A stretch of DNA of 18,607 nucleotides. Source: SAR116 cluster bacterium (GTDB lineage Bacteria > Pseudomonadota > Alphaproteobacteria > Puniceispirillales > Puniceispirillaceae). The position numbers and the translations under genes were made by a program. Below are positions 6,856 through 14,978 of the stretch, piece by piece. Where the stretch lies: positions 1-18,607 of the forward strand of contig PBLR01000032.1 in NCBI GenBank assembly GCA_002722385.1, given 5' to 3'. Within the stretch, counting starts at the first letter, position 1; each line of letters begins with the position of its first letter. The notes under the pieces are model-generated. The model was not told the DNA's origin. It worked only from the letters and a program-made list of their open reading frames with translations, and did no database searches.

Positions 6856-7451
6856 TTATGCTCTCCTGATACTTGCAACAGCCTGGAGACATACCGGGCC
6901 AACATATCGATTTCTAAGTTCAGCTTATCTTGTTCACCGCACCGCCCCAGTGTGGTGTTCTGCCAAGTATGATCAATGATGTTCACGCTGAAGTGATTAT
7001 CGTCAACAGTGTTCACAGTCAATGAAACCCCGTCGAGGGCAACAGAGCCTTTTTCAGCAATATAACCTGCCAGGCTGGAGGGCACCGAAATATCCAATTT
7101 GTGAGACCCGGCAACCGGGGTGACTTTATCAATCACAGCCAGCCCGTCAACATGGCCTGACACCACATGGCCGCCCAGCTCATCTCCCATTTTCAGCGCG
7201 CGTTCAAGATTGATAGCTGTGCCGACCTGCCAGTGACCAACAGTGGTACAGGACAGCGTTTCTTCTGATACCTCGACAGTGAAACTGTGGGTATCACGCT
7301 GGGTTACCGTCAGGCAGACACCTGAACAACAGATAGAGGCCCCCAGATCAATTTTCTCGCAAGCCCATGGCGTATCGATTACGAACCGCCAGTCCTTGTC
7401 CTGTTCAACAGAGGCAACCGTGCCTATTGCTGTGACAATTCCGGTAAACAT
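6852..7451 (-). CDS. ribE: Riboflavin synthase, alpha subunit
   Basis: 199 residues. It dismutates two molecules of 6,7-dimethyl-8-ribityllumazine to riboflavin and the RibD product, and works as a trimer. The protein begins with the near-universal MFTGIVTAIG. It contains two homologous lumazine-binding barrels: the first covers about residues 1-95, and the second begins around the GGHVVSGHVDGLAV segment and holds KGSVALDGVSLTVN and FSVNIIDHTWQNT. The length is typical. The symbol ribE follows the usage in which ribH is lumazine synthase (the same enzyme is called ribC in E. coli). It starts 20 bases after ribD with AGAGGA upstream, and its TGA stop overlaps the ribBX GTG start by 4 bases. 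Confidence 0.96.
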   Translation of the reverse strand: MFTGIVTAIGTVASVEQDKDWRFVIDTPWACEKIDLGASICCSGVCLTVTQRDTHSFTVEVSEETLSCTTVGHWQVGTAINLERALKMGDELGGHVVSGHVDGLAVIDKVTPVAGSHKLDISVPSSLAGYIAEKGSVALDGVSLTVNTVDDNHFSVNIIDHTWQNTTLGRCGEQDKLNLEIDMLARYVSRLLQVSGEHK

Positions 7452-7471
7452 GACTTCACTGTTCCTCTGCC

Positions 7472-8635
7472 TTAATCAGCTTTTTGCCAGATGGTCAGCT
7501 GATCATCACTCAGATGACCTGACTGCACCTTGATATAAGCAGAGTCATCGGGAAAAGCCAGAGCCGAAGCTGTGTTTGCATCATATAACAAGCCTTGAAC
7601 ACCTTGGTTAATTTTTCCCGGTGCGGTCAAGTGAATCAGCCTGTCCAGCAGGCCTGCCTCAAACAGGCTTCTGTTCAGTTTTGTGCCCGCCTCCACCAAC
7701 AGATTGGACAGGTCATTTTGCTCACACCATTGCAAGGCCTCTGAAAGGTCAAGACCGCCATTGTTACAGCACAGCCTGACAACCTCCACCCCGGCCGCCT
7801 GCAAGGCCGCTTGTGCGCTTTTATCAGCCTGCTGTGCACAAAAAGTGATAATCCGCCCTTCAGCAATGGTTCTGACCAGCTGGCTGTGAACCGGCAGACG
7901 CAGATCACTGTCCAGCACAAGCCGGACAGGTGTGCGCCCCCTGCCCCCCGGCAAACGGCAGGTCAGGGCCGGATCATCAACCAGTACCGTCTGTATCCCT
8001 GTCAGAAGACCATCCACACGTGATCTGAGGTCATGAACATATCGGCGTGACTGCTCATTTGTCAGCCAGGTCTGCTGTCCGGCTTTCGCTGATATAAAGC
8101 CATCTGCACTGGTCGCGATTTTTGTGGTCACAAAGGGCCGCCCCCGGCGGCGTGAGGATAAAAACCCGCTTAACCCTGTTTTGTTGATAGCTGCATACAG
8201 TCCGCTTTGAACAGTCAACCCGCCCTTGATAAGCCGTTTATGACCTTGTCCGTTCACACGCTCATCCGGGTCTTCTACAGCATAGACAATACGGCCCAGC
8301 CCCGCCTGAACCAGAAGGTCCGCACAGGCAGGTCCGCGCCCTTTATGTGCACAAGGCTCTAGCGTGACATAAGCTGTACCGGCTTTCAGATCAGCTGTCT
8401 TTCTGGCCTGTTCTGCTTTTAACAATGCCTCAGCTTCAGCATGCGGACGGCCACCTGCCTGAGTAGAGCCAACCGCAATCAGCCGGTTATCTGCAGACAC
8501 CAGAACACAGCCGACGGCCGGATTCGGCCAGCTGTGCCCCTGTGCCCGGCCGGCATAAAGGCCGGCCAGCCGCATCCATCGTTTATCATGAGAAGAAAAG
8601 TCTGAGTCAGCCAGTGGTTTAACGGCGCAATTCAT
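7472..8635 (-). CDS. ribD: Bifunctional riboflavin deaminase-reductase
   Basis: 387 residues. It deaminates 2,5-diamino-6-ribosylamino-pyrimidinone phosphate and then reduces the sugar with NADPH. The N-terminal cytidine-deaminase-like domain (about 15-150) has the zinc site: H65 and catalytic E67 in RPHAEAEAL, and C95 and C104 in [13 protein letters not shown]. The C-terminal reductase domain (about 165-387) begins at [17 protein letters not shown], continues with [19 protein letters not shown] and [10 protein letters not shown], and holds [20 protein letters not shown]. Both domains look intact. The start overlaps the 3' end of nrdR by 17 bases; the nrdR-ribD pair is conserved across many proteobacteria. 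It is the first dedicated riboflavin gene of the unit, and there is no FMN riboswitch directly before it. Confidence 0.96.
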   Translation of the reverse strand: MNCAVKPLADSDFSSHDKRWMRLAGLYAGRAQGHSWPNPAVGCVLVSADNRLIAVGSTQAGGRPHAEAEALLKAEQARKTADLKAGTAYVTLEPCAHKGRGPACADLLVQAGLGRIVYAVEDPDERVNGQGHKRLIKGGLTVQSGLYAAINKTGLSGFLSSRRRGRPFVTTKIATSADGFISAKAGQQTWLTNEQSRRYVHDLRSRVDGLLTGIQTVLVDDPALTCRLPGGRGRTPVRLVLDSDLRLPVHSQLVRTIAEGRIITFCAQQADKSAQAALQAAGVEVVRLCCNNGGLDLSEALQWCEQNDLSNLLVEAGTKLNRSLFEAGLLDRLIHLTAPGKINQGVQGLLYDANTASALAFPDDSAYIKVQSGHLSDDQLTIWQKAD

Positions 8636-9068
8636 TCACAAAATCTTCAAAATCGCTGGCATCCGCGAAATTCTTATATACAGATGCATAACGAATATAG
8701 CCCACCTTATCGAGCCCCAGCAGGGATTTCATCACCAGCGACCCGATATAGTCAGACGATACATCAGCCTCACCAGTTGATTCCAGCTTGCGCACAATAT
8801 CATTGATGGCAAGAGCAACATCATTTTCATGAACTGAGCGTTTGCGCAACGCGATATTGAAGGACCGCTCCAGCTTTTCGCGGTTAAACGGCACTTTACG
8901 CCCGTCACGCTTCAACACCGATATCTCGCGCAGCTGTACACGCTCAAAAGTGGTGAAACGAGCCTCACAGGCCCCGCACTGGCGGCGCCTGCGAATAGAT
9001 GTGCCATCTTCAGACGGGCGTGAATCTTTAACTTGTGTGTCTTCTGACCTGCATAACGGACACAGCAT
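8619..9068 (-). CDS. nrdR: Transcriptional repressor NrdR
   Basis: 149 residues with the chosen start. NrdR senses ATP/dATP and represses ribonucleotide reductase genes. The N-terminal zinc ribbon has C3, C6, C31 and C34 ([10 protein letters not shown] and QCGACEARF), with the basic SIRRRRQ between. The ATP-cone domain occupies about residues 47-137 ([44 protein letters not shown]). The open frame extends six codons upstream to a GTG at 9086, but nearly all NrdR proteins begin M-x-C-P-x-C, and the GGAGGG inside that extension serves as Shine-Dalgarno for the ATG at 9068. It lies 64 bases after glyA and overlaps ribD by 17 bases. No convincing NrdR box pair was seen in the window. Confidence 0.95.
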   Translation of the reverse strand: MLCPLCRSEDTQVKDSRPSEDGTSIRRRRQCGACEARFTTFERVQLREISVLKRDGRKVPFNREKLERSFNIALRKRSVHENDVALAINDIVRKLESTGEADVSSDYIGSLVMKSLLGLDKVGYIRYASVYKNFADASDFEDFVNELRR

Positions 9069-9078
9069 CGCTCCACAG

Positions 9079-9084
9079 CCCTCC
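9079..9084 (-). promoter_or_regulatory. Ribosome binding site that sets the nrdR start
   Basis: GGAGGG on the minus strand, 10 bases before the ATG at 9068. It overlaps the alternative GTG codon at 9086, so that GTG is an unlikely start. A second GGAG (9074-9071) is only 2 bases from the ATG, too close to act. Confidence 0.6.
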
Positions 9085-9132
9085 ACATTCTAGTCCATGC
9101 CGAAATATAGTATGTGAAGGTGTAATAACACA

Positions 9133-10410
9133 CTATTGGTAGATTGGAAATGCCCTGCACAGCTCACGGACTTTGCCGCGAACCTCTGCCTCAATATCAG
9201 AATTATCATTCCGGTTAGAGGCCAGACCATCCAGAACATCACCAATCAGATGGCCGACCTGACGGAACTCATCAGGGCCGAACCCTCTAGTGGTACCCGC
9301 AGGTGTGCCCAGCCTGACCCCGGATGTGACCATCGGCTTTTCGGGATCAAACGGCACGCCATTTTTGTTACAGGTGATCCCGGCATTTTCCAGAGATACT
9401 TCGGTGATATCCCCGGTCAGCCCCTTTGGCCGCAGGTCAACCAGAACCAGATGCGTGTCTGTCCCCTTGGCCACAAGGTCCAGCCCCCGGTCCAGCAGCA
9501 CCTCACCCAGAACCCGAGCATTATCCACCACTGTCTGAATATAGGTCTTGAATTCCGGCTTGAGGGCCTCACCGAAAGCCACTGCCTTACCGGCGATAGC
9601 ATGCATCAACGGCCCGCCCTGCAGCCCGGGGAAAACAGCAGAATTGATCTTTTTACCCAGCGCTTCATCATTTGACAGGATAAGCCCGCCTCTGGCGGCA
9701 CGCAGTGTCTTATGCGTGGTAGAGGTCACAATATGAGCATGCGGCACAGGGCTGGGGTGAACCCCAGCAGCCACCAGACCAGAGATATGCGCCATATCAA
9801 CCATCAGATACGCCCCGACAGAATCAGCGATTTCACGGAACGCCGCGAAATCCAGAGTACGCGGATAGGCAGACGCCCCGGCAACAATCATCTTTGGCTT
9901 ATGTTCTTCAGCCAGTGCGCGGACCTCATCATAATCAATTGTTCCGGTCTCGCGTGAAACGCCATACTGAACCGCATTGAACCATTTCCCAGACAGGTTT
10001 GGCCCCGCACCATGTGTCAAATGCCCGCCAGAGGCCAGAGACATGCCCAGAACCGTATCACCTGGCTGCAGCAACGCCAGAAACACAGCCTGATTGGCCT
10101 GTGCCCCTGAATGCGGCTGAACATTTACAAATTTACAGCCAAATAACTGTTTGGCCCGGTCAATAGCCAATGTTTCAACAACATCAACATATTCACAGCC
10201 CCCATAATAACGGCGGCCTGAATACCCTTCAGCATATTTGTTTGTCAAAATAGAGCCCTGGGCTTCCAGAACAGCGTTTGACACGATATTTTCAGACGCA
10301 ATCATTTCGATCTGATCTTGCTGACGCACAAGCTCATCGTGCAGCGCTGCCGCGATTTCCGGATCGGTTTGGGATAATGTGTTGCTGAAAAAGCCGTTCA
10401 TTTGATTCAT
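9133..10410 (-). CDS. glyA: Serine hydroxymethyltransferase
   Basis: 425 residues, normal for bacterial GlyA. This PLP enzyme interconverts serine and glycine with tetrahydrofolate, making 5,10-methylene-THF for purine, thymidylate and methionine synthesis. The PLP-binding lysine is K234 in [15 protein letters not shown]205 and H208 lie in VDMAHISGL, and the N-terminal substrate region [10 protein letters not shown] and [20 protein letters not shown] is intact. The C-terminal [13 protein letters not shown] segment is also present. It starts 12 bases after rpiB and its Shine-Dalgarno is weak (AGAAAGAC). A second ATG at 10401 cannot be excluded. The order glyA, nrdR, ribD is conserved in many proteobacteria. 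Its one-carbon product feeds purine synthesis and so the GTP used for riboflavin. Confidence 0.97.
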   Translation of the reverse strand: MNQMNGFFSNTLSQTDPEIAAALHDELVRQQDQIEMIASENIVSNAVLEAQGSILTNKYAEGYSGRRYYGGCEYVDVVETLAIDRAKQLFGCKFVNVQPHSGAQANQAVFLALLQPGDTVLGMSLASGGHLTHGAGPNLSGKWFNAVQYGVSRETGTIDYDEVRALAEEHKPKMIVAGASAYPRTLDFAAFREIADSVGAYLMVDMAHISGLVAAGVHPSPVPHAHIVTSTTHKTLRAARGGLILSNDEALGKKINSAVFPGLQGGPLMHAIAGKAVAFGEALKPEFKTYIQTVVDNARVLGEVLLDRGLDLVAKGTDTHLVLVDLRPKGLTGDITEVSLENAGITCNKNGVPFDPEKPMVTSGVRLGTPAGTTRGFGPDEFRQVGHLIGDVLDGLASNRNDNSDIEAEVRGKVRELCRAFPIYQ

Positions 10411-10422
10411 GGTTTTGTCTTT

Positions 10423-10875
10423 CTATTCAGATGAAGCAGGTTGTGGAGACGATAATTTATCGACGCGCCGCTGATGCCGGCCGCCTTCGAAATCTGTGGT
10501 CAAAAACGCATCAACGCAATCCAGGGCGGTGGCAATGCCGGTCAGGCGTTCACCAAGGGCCAGCACATTTGCATCATTATGCTGCCGGGATAAACGGGCG
10601 GCGGTCACATCCGTTACTAGGGCGGCGCGAATATGGGAAAACCGGTTTGCGGCAATCGAAATGCCAATACCTGAGCCGCAGACAAGAATACCTTTCGCCC
10701 CCTCATCCTGAAGCATAGCCTCTGCCAGACTGGCCGCAAAATCTGGATAATCAACAGATTCTGAACCGTTTGCGCCCAAATCCTTAACTTCATAACCTGT
10801 TTTCGCCAGCTGCTCGCAAATCTGATCTTTCAGAAGGGTTCCGGCGTGATCACTGGCAAGATAAATGCGTTTCAT
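10423..10875 (-). CDS. rpiB: Ribose-5-phosphate isomerase B
   Basis: 150 residues, typical for RpiB (LacA/RpiB family). It interconverts ribose-5-phosphate and ribulose-5-phosphate in the pentose phosphate pathway. Visible active-site elements are D9-H10 in LASDHAG, the catalytic-type C66 in VCGSGIGISIAANRF, H99-N100 in RQHNDANVLALG and the segment SVDYPDFA. The C-terminal FEGGRHQRRVDKL is the usual substrate-contact region. It is the first gene after the 145-base spacer and lies 12 bases before glyA. Being upstream of the riboflavin genes is notable because its product, ribulose-5-phosphate, is the substrate of RibB further down the same unit. The leader holds a palindrome and a matching repeat next to the Shine-Dalgarno region. 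Confidence 0.96.
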   Translation of the reverse strand: MKRIYLASDHAGTLLKDQICEQLAKTGYEVKDLGANGSESVDYPDFAASLAEAMLQDEGAKGILVCGSGIGISIAANRFSHIRAALVTDVTAARLSRQHNDANVLALGERLTGIATALDCVDAFLTTDFEGGRHQRRVDKLSSPQPASSE

Positions 10876-10906
10876 AATGTCTCTTTATATCTTTTTCGTG
10901 TTTCCC

Positions 10907-10920
10907 GTCTCTGCAGAGAC
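10907..10920. repeat. Perfect 14-base palindrome in the rpiB leader
   Basis: GTCTCTGCAGAGAC reads the same on both strands and lies 32-45 bases upstream of the rpiB ATG, inside the predicted leader. The six bases GTCTCT recur on the plus strand at 10879-10884, so the rpiB Shine-Dalgarno region contains AGAGAC. The 5' arm of the palindrome could therefore pair either with its own 3' arm or with the ribosome-binding region. It could equally be an operator or chance. Confidence 0.5.
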
Positions 10921-10939
10921 AAGGTGAGCGCGAGCTAAC

Positions 10940-10968
10940 GTTATAGCGCGGCGTACAGCTTTTGTCTT
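10940..10968 (-). promoter_or_regulatory. Probable promoter of the rpiB-glyA-nrdR-rib-nusB unit
   Basis: On the minus strand, AAGACA (10968-10963, 4 of 6 matches) and TATAAC (10945-10940, 5 of 6) are separated by exactly 17 bases. Transcription would start near 10933, giving a leader of about 58 bases that contains the 14-base palindrome at 10920-10907. It is the best sigma-70-type match in the 145-base spacer between DUF1467 and rpiB. Assigned by eye. Confidence 0.5.
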
Positions 10969-11021
10969 TTGGTTTGTCCGGCCTTTTTTATGTTGTGAAC
11001 GACAACCCCTGTCTTACAGCT

Positions 11022-11264
11022 TTACCCTGTAAGGTCACGGAAACTGAATATCCCTGACGTAATCACCAGATAAACAACCACAAACAACCCAGCTGAGATC
11101 ACCGTAGTAGCCACCAGTTTCAACATCATCCGCGGGCGTTCCGGGGCGGAGCTAGCGTGGCCCGTTTCAATCTGTTCAGGGGCCTTTGCGCCAAAGGGAA
11201 GAACCATAAACAAAACCCACCACCACAGCAGGATATAAACAACGACAGCTGAGACAATATCCAT
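11022..11264 (-). CDS. Small DUF1467-family membrane protein
   Basis: 80 residues with two predicted membrane helices: about 4-24 (VSAVVVYILLWWWVLFMVLP, with a run of three tryptophans) and about 50-72 (VATTVISAGLFVVVYLVIT). A polar loop with Glu/Arg/Pro (FGAKAPEQIETGHASSAPER) lies between them. This size, topology and the WWW/LPFG motif match the DUF1467 family, found almost only in alphaproteobacteria. No function is established. It lies 5 bases after mce and ends the run that starts in the nuo genes. In many relatives the gene is followed by proS; here rpiB follows after a spacer instead. The ATG at 11264 is the only sensible start. Confidence 0.85.
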   Translation of the reverse strand: MDIVSAVVVYILLWWWVLFMVLPFGAKAPEQIETGHASSAPERPRMMLKLVATTVISAGLFVVVYLVITSGIFSFRDLTG

Positions 11265-11269
11265 GATGA

Positions 11270-11674
11270 TTACGCCTGTTGTAATTCGATAAGACTGCCG
11301 GTCATATCTTTTGGGTGAATAAACAGAATCGGCTTGCCATGTGCCCCGATTTTAGGCTCAGAACTGCCCAGAATACGCGCCCCACTGGCCAGAAGCTGAT
11401 CACGTGAGGCAATCAGGTCAGGGACATCAAAACAGATATGATGCATGCCGCCATCAGGATTACGTTCCAGAAATTTAGCAATCGGAGAGCTCTCATCAAG
11501 TGGCTCAAGCAGCTCAATTTTGCCGTTTTCAGCTTTTATGAACACCACTGTCACACCATGTTCAGGCAGGGCCTGTGGTGCAGACACCTCAGCCCCGACA
11601 CGGGCACGCCACTGATCTGCAGCTGCCGCCAGGTCAGGAACCGCAATAGCAATATGATTGATGGTCCCTATCAT
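11270..11674 (-). CDS. mce: Methylmalonyl-CoA epimerase
   Basis: 134 residues, normal for this vicinal-oxygen-chelate (glyoxalase-fold) enzyme, which converts (2S)- to (2R)-methylmalonyl-CoA between propionyl-CoA carboxylase and methylmalonyl-CoA mutase. Two beta-alpha-beta-beta-beta repeats are visible, starting at TINHIAIAVPDL and GMHHICFDVPDL. Metal ligands expected from the family are H7, a position in KIELLEP (E54), H79 and E130 in GSLIELQ. Its ATG overlaps the rnj stop by 4 bases (ATGA), so translation is coupled. It sits in a run with birA, and the upstream carboxylase of its pathway needs biotin, which gives a loose functional link. Lactoylglutathione lyase is unlikely given the family motifs. 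Confidence 0.9.
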   Translation of the reverse strand: MIGTINHIAIAVPDLAAAADQWRARVGAEVSAPQALPEHGVTVVFIKAENGKIELLEPLDESSPIAKFLERNPDGGMHHICFDVPDLIASRDQLLASGARILGSSEPKIGAHGKPILFIHPKDMTGSLIELQQA

Positions 11675-13350
11675 GCCGGCACCCCGGTAATATCTGTTCT
11701 CATCACATGAACATGCACTGTAGGCCGCAATCTGAACTGGCTTTTGGCCATTTGTCTGACTGTTGTTCTGACCAGCTGTTCTATGGCGCTGTCATCTGAA
11801 TCAGGGCGGGCCTGTTCAGCCACAGCATCTTCAATCGCCAAACTGGTATCAGCAACAAAATCTGCTGTCTGTCCGTCTGTGCATAATCCGGTCTGGCTGA
11901 CCTGAGGGGCCATTAACAGATCACCTGATGCCGACAATACAACAGTTGCTGTCACCGTCCCGTTCCACAACATCCGGCGGCGTGAGCGCAGGTGATCGGA
12001 CTGCAGATCAACCACCTCGCCGCCTTCATGCGTCAACAGGCCAACCGGGGCATGGCCAATGATATCTGCTTTATCTTCCGAAAAACAGATAGCCGAGCCA
12101 TTATCGGGGATCAGAGTTTGTTTGACCTGACAGTCTTCAGCCAGTTCTGCATGAGCCATCAAATGACGGGCTGTACCATGAACCGGTATGGCCACTTTGG
12201 GCCGGACCAGCCCATACATTTCCACCAGCTCTTCACGTGCCGGATGACCAGAGACATGAACCGGCTGATCTTCATCAGTAATCAGATGAATCCCGCGCCT
12301 GACCAGCATATCCTGAACCTTTGTAATCGCGGGCTCATTACCGGGAATCTGGCGTGATGAATAAATCACAGTATCGCCGGGCTGCAGGTCGATTGATTCA
12401 TGTGCGCCGGCGGCAATACGGGCCATTGCCGCCCGGGTTTCGCCTTGCGAGCCTGTGCAAATCACAACCATATGGTTTCGGGGGATCAGGCTGACTTCAG
12501 TTTCAGACACAAAATCAGGTATATCGCGCAGATAACCTGTATCGCGGGCAGCGCCAATTGTACGGTTCAAGGCTCGCCCCACAACACAGACAGACCGGTT
12601 ATTGGCCGCCGCCGCGGCAATGATAGAATCAAGTCTGGCCACATTACTGGCAAAACAGGTCACCGCAACCAGACCGTCTGCACGCGCGATTGCTTCTGTC
12701 AGACCGTCTCTGGCAACCGCCTCAGACGGGGTATGGCCGTCAACCATGGCATTGGTTGAATCGCCGACAAGAGCGAGCACGCCCTCATCCCCAAGCTGAC
12801 GCAACCGGTCTCTGTCTGTATCAACACCCAGCATTGGCGTTTCATCAAATTTCCAGTCTCCGGTATGAAGAATGGTCCCTTTATCTGATCGCAGAACCAG
12901 AGCCGCCGGATCAGGAACAGAATGAGTCAGCTGCACAAGTTCAATCGAAAACGGTCCAAAATCATAGGCGATATTGAAATCAAGCTCATGCAACGGAATT
13001 TTATAGTCGAGGCGGCTTTCTGCCAGCTTGCGCCGCAATAACGCCAGGGTAAATGCTGTGCCATATACCGGCACCCCAAGACGTTTCCATAAATAAGGAA
13101 TAGCACCAAAATGATCTTCATGGGCATGAGTCAAAATAATGGCTTCCAGCTTGTCTTTCCGGGCTTCAATGAACCGCAGGTCAGGCAAAACTACATCTAC
13201 GCCGGGCATGCTTTCATCAGGAAAGCTGATGCCCAGATCAACCATCAGCCATCTTTCCTTATAGTGATATAAATTGGCGTTCATGCCAATTTCACCAGAC
13301 CCGCCCAAAGGCAGAAATACAAAGTCATCTGACTTTATCTTCATATCCAT
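11671..13350 (-). CDS. rnj: Ribonuclease J
   Basis: 559 residues with the chosen start. RNase J combines a metallo-beta-lactamase domain with a beta-CASP domain and acts as a 5'-3' exonuclease and endonuclease in RNA decay and rRNA maturation. The zinc motif THAHEDHFGAIPYLW is at residues 74-88, with further metal-site elements in LTHSVPDP and LHTGDWKFD. The beta-CASP region has VGDSTNAM and HVSGHPAREELVEMY followed by PVHGTARHL. The C-terminal domain ends in FRLRPTVHVHV. The open frame extends to 13407, inside coaX, but the ATG at 13350 follows the coaX stop by 7 bases, has AGAGGA 10 bases upstream and gives the family N-terminus (FVFLPLGGSGEIGMNANLY). It overlaps mce by 4 bases. Confidence 0.95.
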   Translation of the reverse strand: MDMKIKSDDFVFLPLGGSGEIGMNANLYHYKERWLMVDLGISFPDESMPGVDVVLPDLRFIEARKDKLEAIILTHAHEDHFGAIPYLWKRLGVPVYGTAFTLALLRRKLAESRLDYKIPLHELDFNIAYDFGPFSIELVQLTHSVPDPAALVLRSDKGTILHTGDWKFDETPMLGVDTDRDRLRQLGDEGVLALVGDSTNAMVDGHTPSEAVARDGLTEAIARADGLVAVTCFASNVARLDSIIAAAAANNRSVCVVGRALNRTIGAARDTGYLRDIPDFVSETEVSLIPRNHMVVICTGSQGETRAAMARIAAGAHESIDLQPGDTVIYSSRQIPGNEPAITKVQDMLVRRGIHLITDEDQPVHVSGHPAREELVEMYGLVRPKVAIPVHGTARHLMAHAELAEDCQVKQTLIPDNGSAICFSEDKADIIGHAPVGLLTHEGGEVVDLQSDHLRSRRRMLWNGTVTATVVLSASGDLLMAPQVSQTGLCTDGQTADFVADTSLAIEDAVAEQARPDSDDSAIEQLVRTTVRQMAKSQFRLRPTVHVHVMRTDITGVPA

Positions 13351-13357
13351 CAGAAAC

Positions 13358-14173
13358 TTATCCTCTGTTGTCTTTGGTGTTTCTGTTAAAAATCTCAAAC
13401 AGGCCATTCATGGTCAGCTCGCTATCAACCCTATCAATCGTGCTGATATGCGGGGCAAATAATGCCGCCAGGCCGCCTGTGCCGATCACTTTCGCCGCCG
13501 CCAGCTCTGGCTCAGCCTTTAAACGAGACAAAATGCCGTCAATCAGGCCAACATAGCCCCATAATACGCCTGACTTCATGGCACTTTCGGTTGATTTGCC
13601 CAGCACAGGCAATTTATCATCAAAACTGTCAACCACAAGGCTGGGCAACTTGGCCGCCGCCGCAACCAGAGCCTCAATAGACCGGTGCACACCAGGGGCG
13701 ATAACCCCGCCAGCATATATCGCCTGTTTGCCGCTTTTGGGCGAGGCAGGCAGAACAACATCAAACGTGGTTGCGGTTCCAAAATCAAGAATTATCGCCG
13801 GTACATGACCAGCCTTGGCCACAGCAACCGCATTCACCAGCCTGTCCGCGCCGACCTGGGCTGGATCATCTGTCTGCACATCAAGACCTAAATCGATATT
13901 ATCTTCCCCGATCACCATCGGTTCAACAGCCAGACGTTCTTCACAGAACCGGATTAAATTTTGTGTAACATCTGGAACCACAGACGCCAGGATACAATGT
14001 TCAATATCTGTATAATACAGCTTCTGCGTCTCCAGAATATGACAAAGGGCAATGAAATATTCATCTGCGGGCCTCCGGGCCACAGTCTCCAGCCGCCATT
14101 CGGCAATTTTGCTGTCCGCCTCAAACAAGGCAAAGACGATATTTGTATTTCCGCAATCAATAGCCAGAAGCAT
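13358..14173 (-). CDS. coaX: Type III pantothenate kinase
   Basis: 271 residues, typical for CoaX. It phosphorylates pantothenate in the first step of CoA synthesis and is not feedback-inhibited by CoA, unlike CoaA. The acetate/sugar-kinase fold shows MLLAIDCGNTNIVFALFE (phosphate loop, residues 1-18), the catalytic-type D110 in QVGADRLVNAVA, DFGTATTFDVV (130-140) and YAGGVIAPGVHRSIEAL (153-169). The C-terminal GTGGLAALFAP is also characteristic. The ATG at 14173 overlaps the birA 3' end by 17 bases, and its stop is 7 bases before the rnj start. The order nuoN, birA, coaX, rnj is a conserved alphaproteobacterial arrangement. Confidence 0.96.
   Translation of the reverse strand: MLLAIDCGNTNIVFALFEADSKIAEWRLETVARRPADEYFIALCHILETQKLYYTDIEHCILASVVPDVTQNLIRFCEERLAVEPMVIGEDNIDLGLDVQTDDPAQVGADRLVNAVAVAKAGHVPAIILDFGTATTFDVVLPASPKSGKQAIYAGGVIAPGVHRSIEALVAAAAKLPSLVVDSFDDKLPVLGKSTESAMKSGVLWGYVGLIDGILSRLKAEPELAAAKVIGTGGLAALFAPHISTIDRVDSELTMNGLFEIFNRNTKDNRG
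13361..13366 (-). promoter_or_regulatory. Ribosome binding site that sets the rnj start
   Basis: AGAGGA on the minus strand, 10 bases before the ATG at 13350 and directly before the coaX stop codon. It supports starting RNase J after coaX rather than 57 bases earlier inside it. Confidence 0.6.
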
Positions 14174-14957
14174 TTCGACCTCTCATTATTTCAACATCAC
14201 CAGCGGTGATCTGAACGACCTCGCCATCATTGCGCCGAACATAAAGCTGGCCATCTGCGCCAACCCCTTCACATAAACCTTCTATGACCTCAGTCACAGT
14301 TTGTATACGGACAGGATTGCCTTTCATATCACAATGGCGGCGCCATTCATCCAGGATAACCTGATGCCCGCTTGACTGCCAGAGCGTGTAAAGCTCAGCA
14401 ATCCGCGCAACAAGTGTGGCGGCCAGAGCCTCTGCATCACTTACACCCTCTGAGACAAGCTCATCAATGGCAATCGGCGGATGGGCAATCCCGCCAACTT
14501 CAGGTGCGTTGTTCAGGTTCACACCACAGCCGATCACCAGACCCTCATCACTTGATTCCAGCAATATACCCGCCAATTTGCGATCATTACAGAGGATATC
14601 ATTCGGCCATTTCAGGCTGCATGCACCGTGATGCTGTTCATCCATATGCCGCAGCAGAGCCTTATAAACACCCAAAGAGGCCAGAAAAGACAAGCTGGGC
14701 CAGGTATAACGCGGCGCCTTCGGGCACAGGACAATCGACAGATACAGACCATCGCCCGGGCGTGATACCCACTGCTTGCCCCGCCGCCCGCGCCCCTTTG
14801 TTTGCTCACCCACCCGGAAACATCTGCCTTCAGCCTGGCCAGGGTTATCCTTCAGACAGGCAAAAGCCAGATCATTTGATGAGGTGGCAGAGGGCTGGTA
14901 ATCTATCTGCCAGCCATCCGGCAAGTGGTTGAGTTTCTGAAAGTCGCCTGATGCCAC
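14157..14957 (-). CDS. birA: Biotin--[acetyl-CoA carboxylase] ligase, without DNA-binding domain
   Basis: 266 residues. It activates biotin with ATP and attaches it to carboxylase biotin carriers. The catalytic domain shows SATSSNDLA (23-31), the biotinyl-AMP loop GRGRRGKQWVS (55-65), LKWPNDILCNDRKLAGILLE (115-134) and GCGVNLNN (143-150). A small C-terminal SH3-like domain follows (VIEGLCEGVGADGQLYVRR). There is no N-terminal winged helix, so this is a group I ligase and not a biotin-operon repressor like E. coli BirA. The start is a GTG, the only start available after the in-frame nuoN stop, and its Shine-Dalgarno is weak. It lies 21 bases after nuoN and overlaps coaX by 17 bases. Confidence 0.94.
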   Translation of the reverse strand: MASGDFQKLNHLPDGWQIDYQPSATSSNDLAFACLKDNPGQAEGRCFRVGEQTKGRGRRGKQWVSRPGDGLYLSIVLCPKAPRYTWPSLSFLASLGVYKALLRHMDEQHHGACSLKWPNDILCNDRKLAGILLESSDEGLVIGCGVNLNNAPEVGGIAHPPIAIDELVSEGVSDAEALAATLVARIAELYTLWQSSGHQVILDEWRRHCDMKGNPVRIQTVTEVIEGLCEGVGADGQLYVRRNDGEVVQITAGDVEIMRGRNASGY

Positions 14958-14978
14958 TGGTTCAGCGCTATCCTGTGT

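Noticed and set aside
9090..9125. A half NrdR-box-like sequence (ACTATATTT) between glyA and nrdR, suggesting autoregulation
   Set aside because: Only the left half and core resemble the NrdR consensus; the right half does not match, and no second box at helical spacing is present.
10988..11010. Small hairpin (GTTGT, CGTTC loop, ACAAC) after the DUF1467 stop as a terminator
   Set aside because: The stem is only 5 bp with little GC, and on the minus strand it is followed by an A-run rather than a T-run.
10954..11023. Direct repeat TACAGCTTT at 10954-10962 and 11015-11023
   Set aside because: Nine bases, one copy partly inside the DUF1467 end; no third copy and no element structure. Likely chance.
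13351..13407. 19-residue N-terminal extension of RNase J overlapping coaX
   Set aside because: The ATG at 13350 has a ribosome-binding site and gives the family N-terminus; the extension lies in the coaX coding region.
14372..14932. Plus-strand open frame of 186 codons opposite birA
   Set aside because: Its composition is atypical and it lies wholly antisense to a birA gene with intact motifs.
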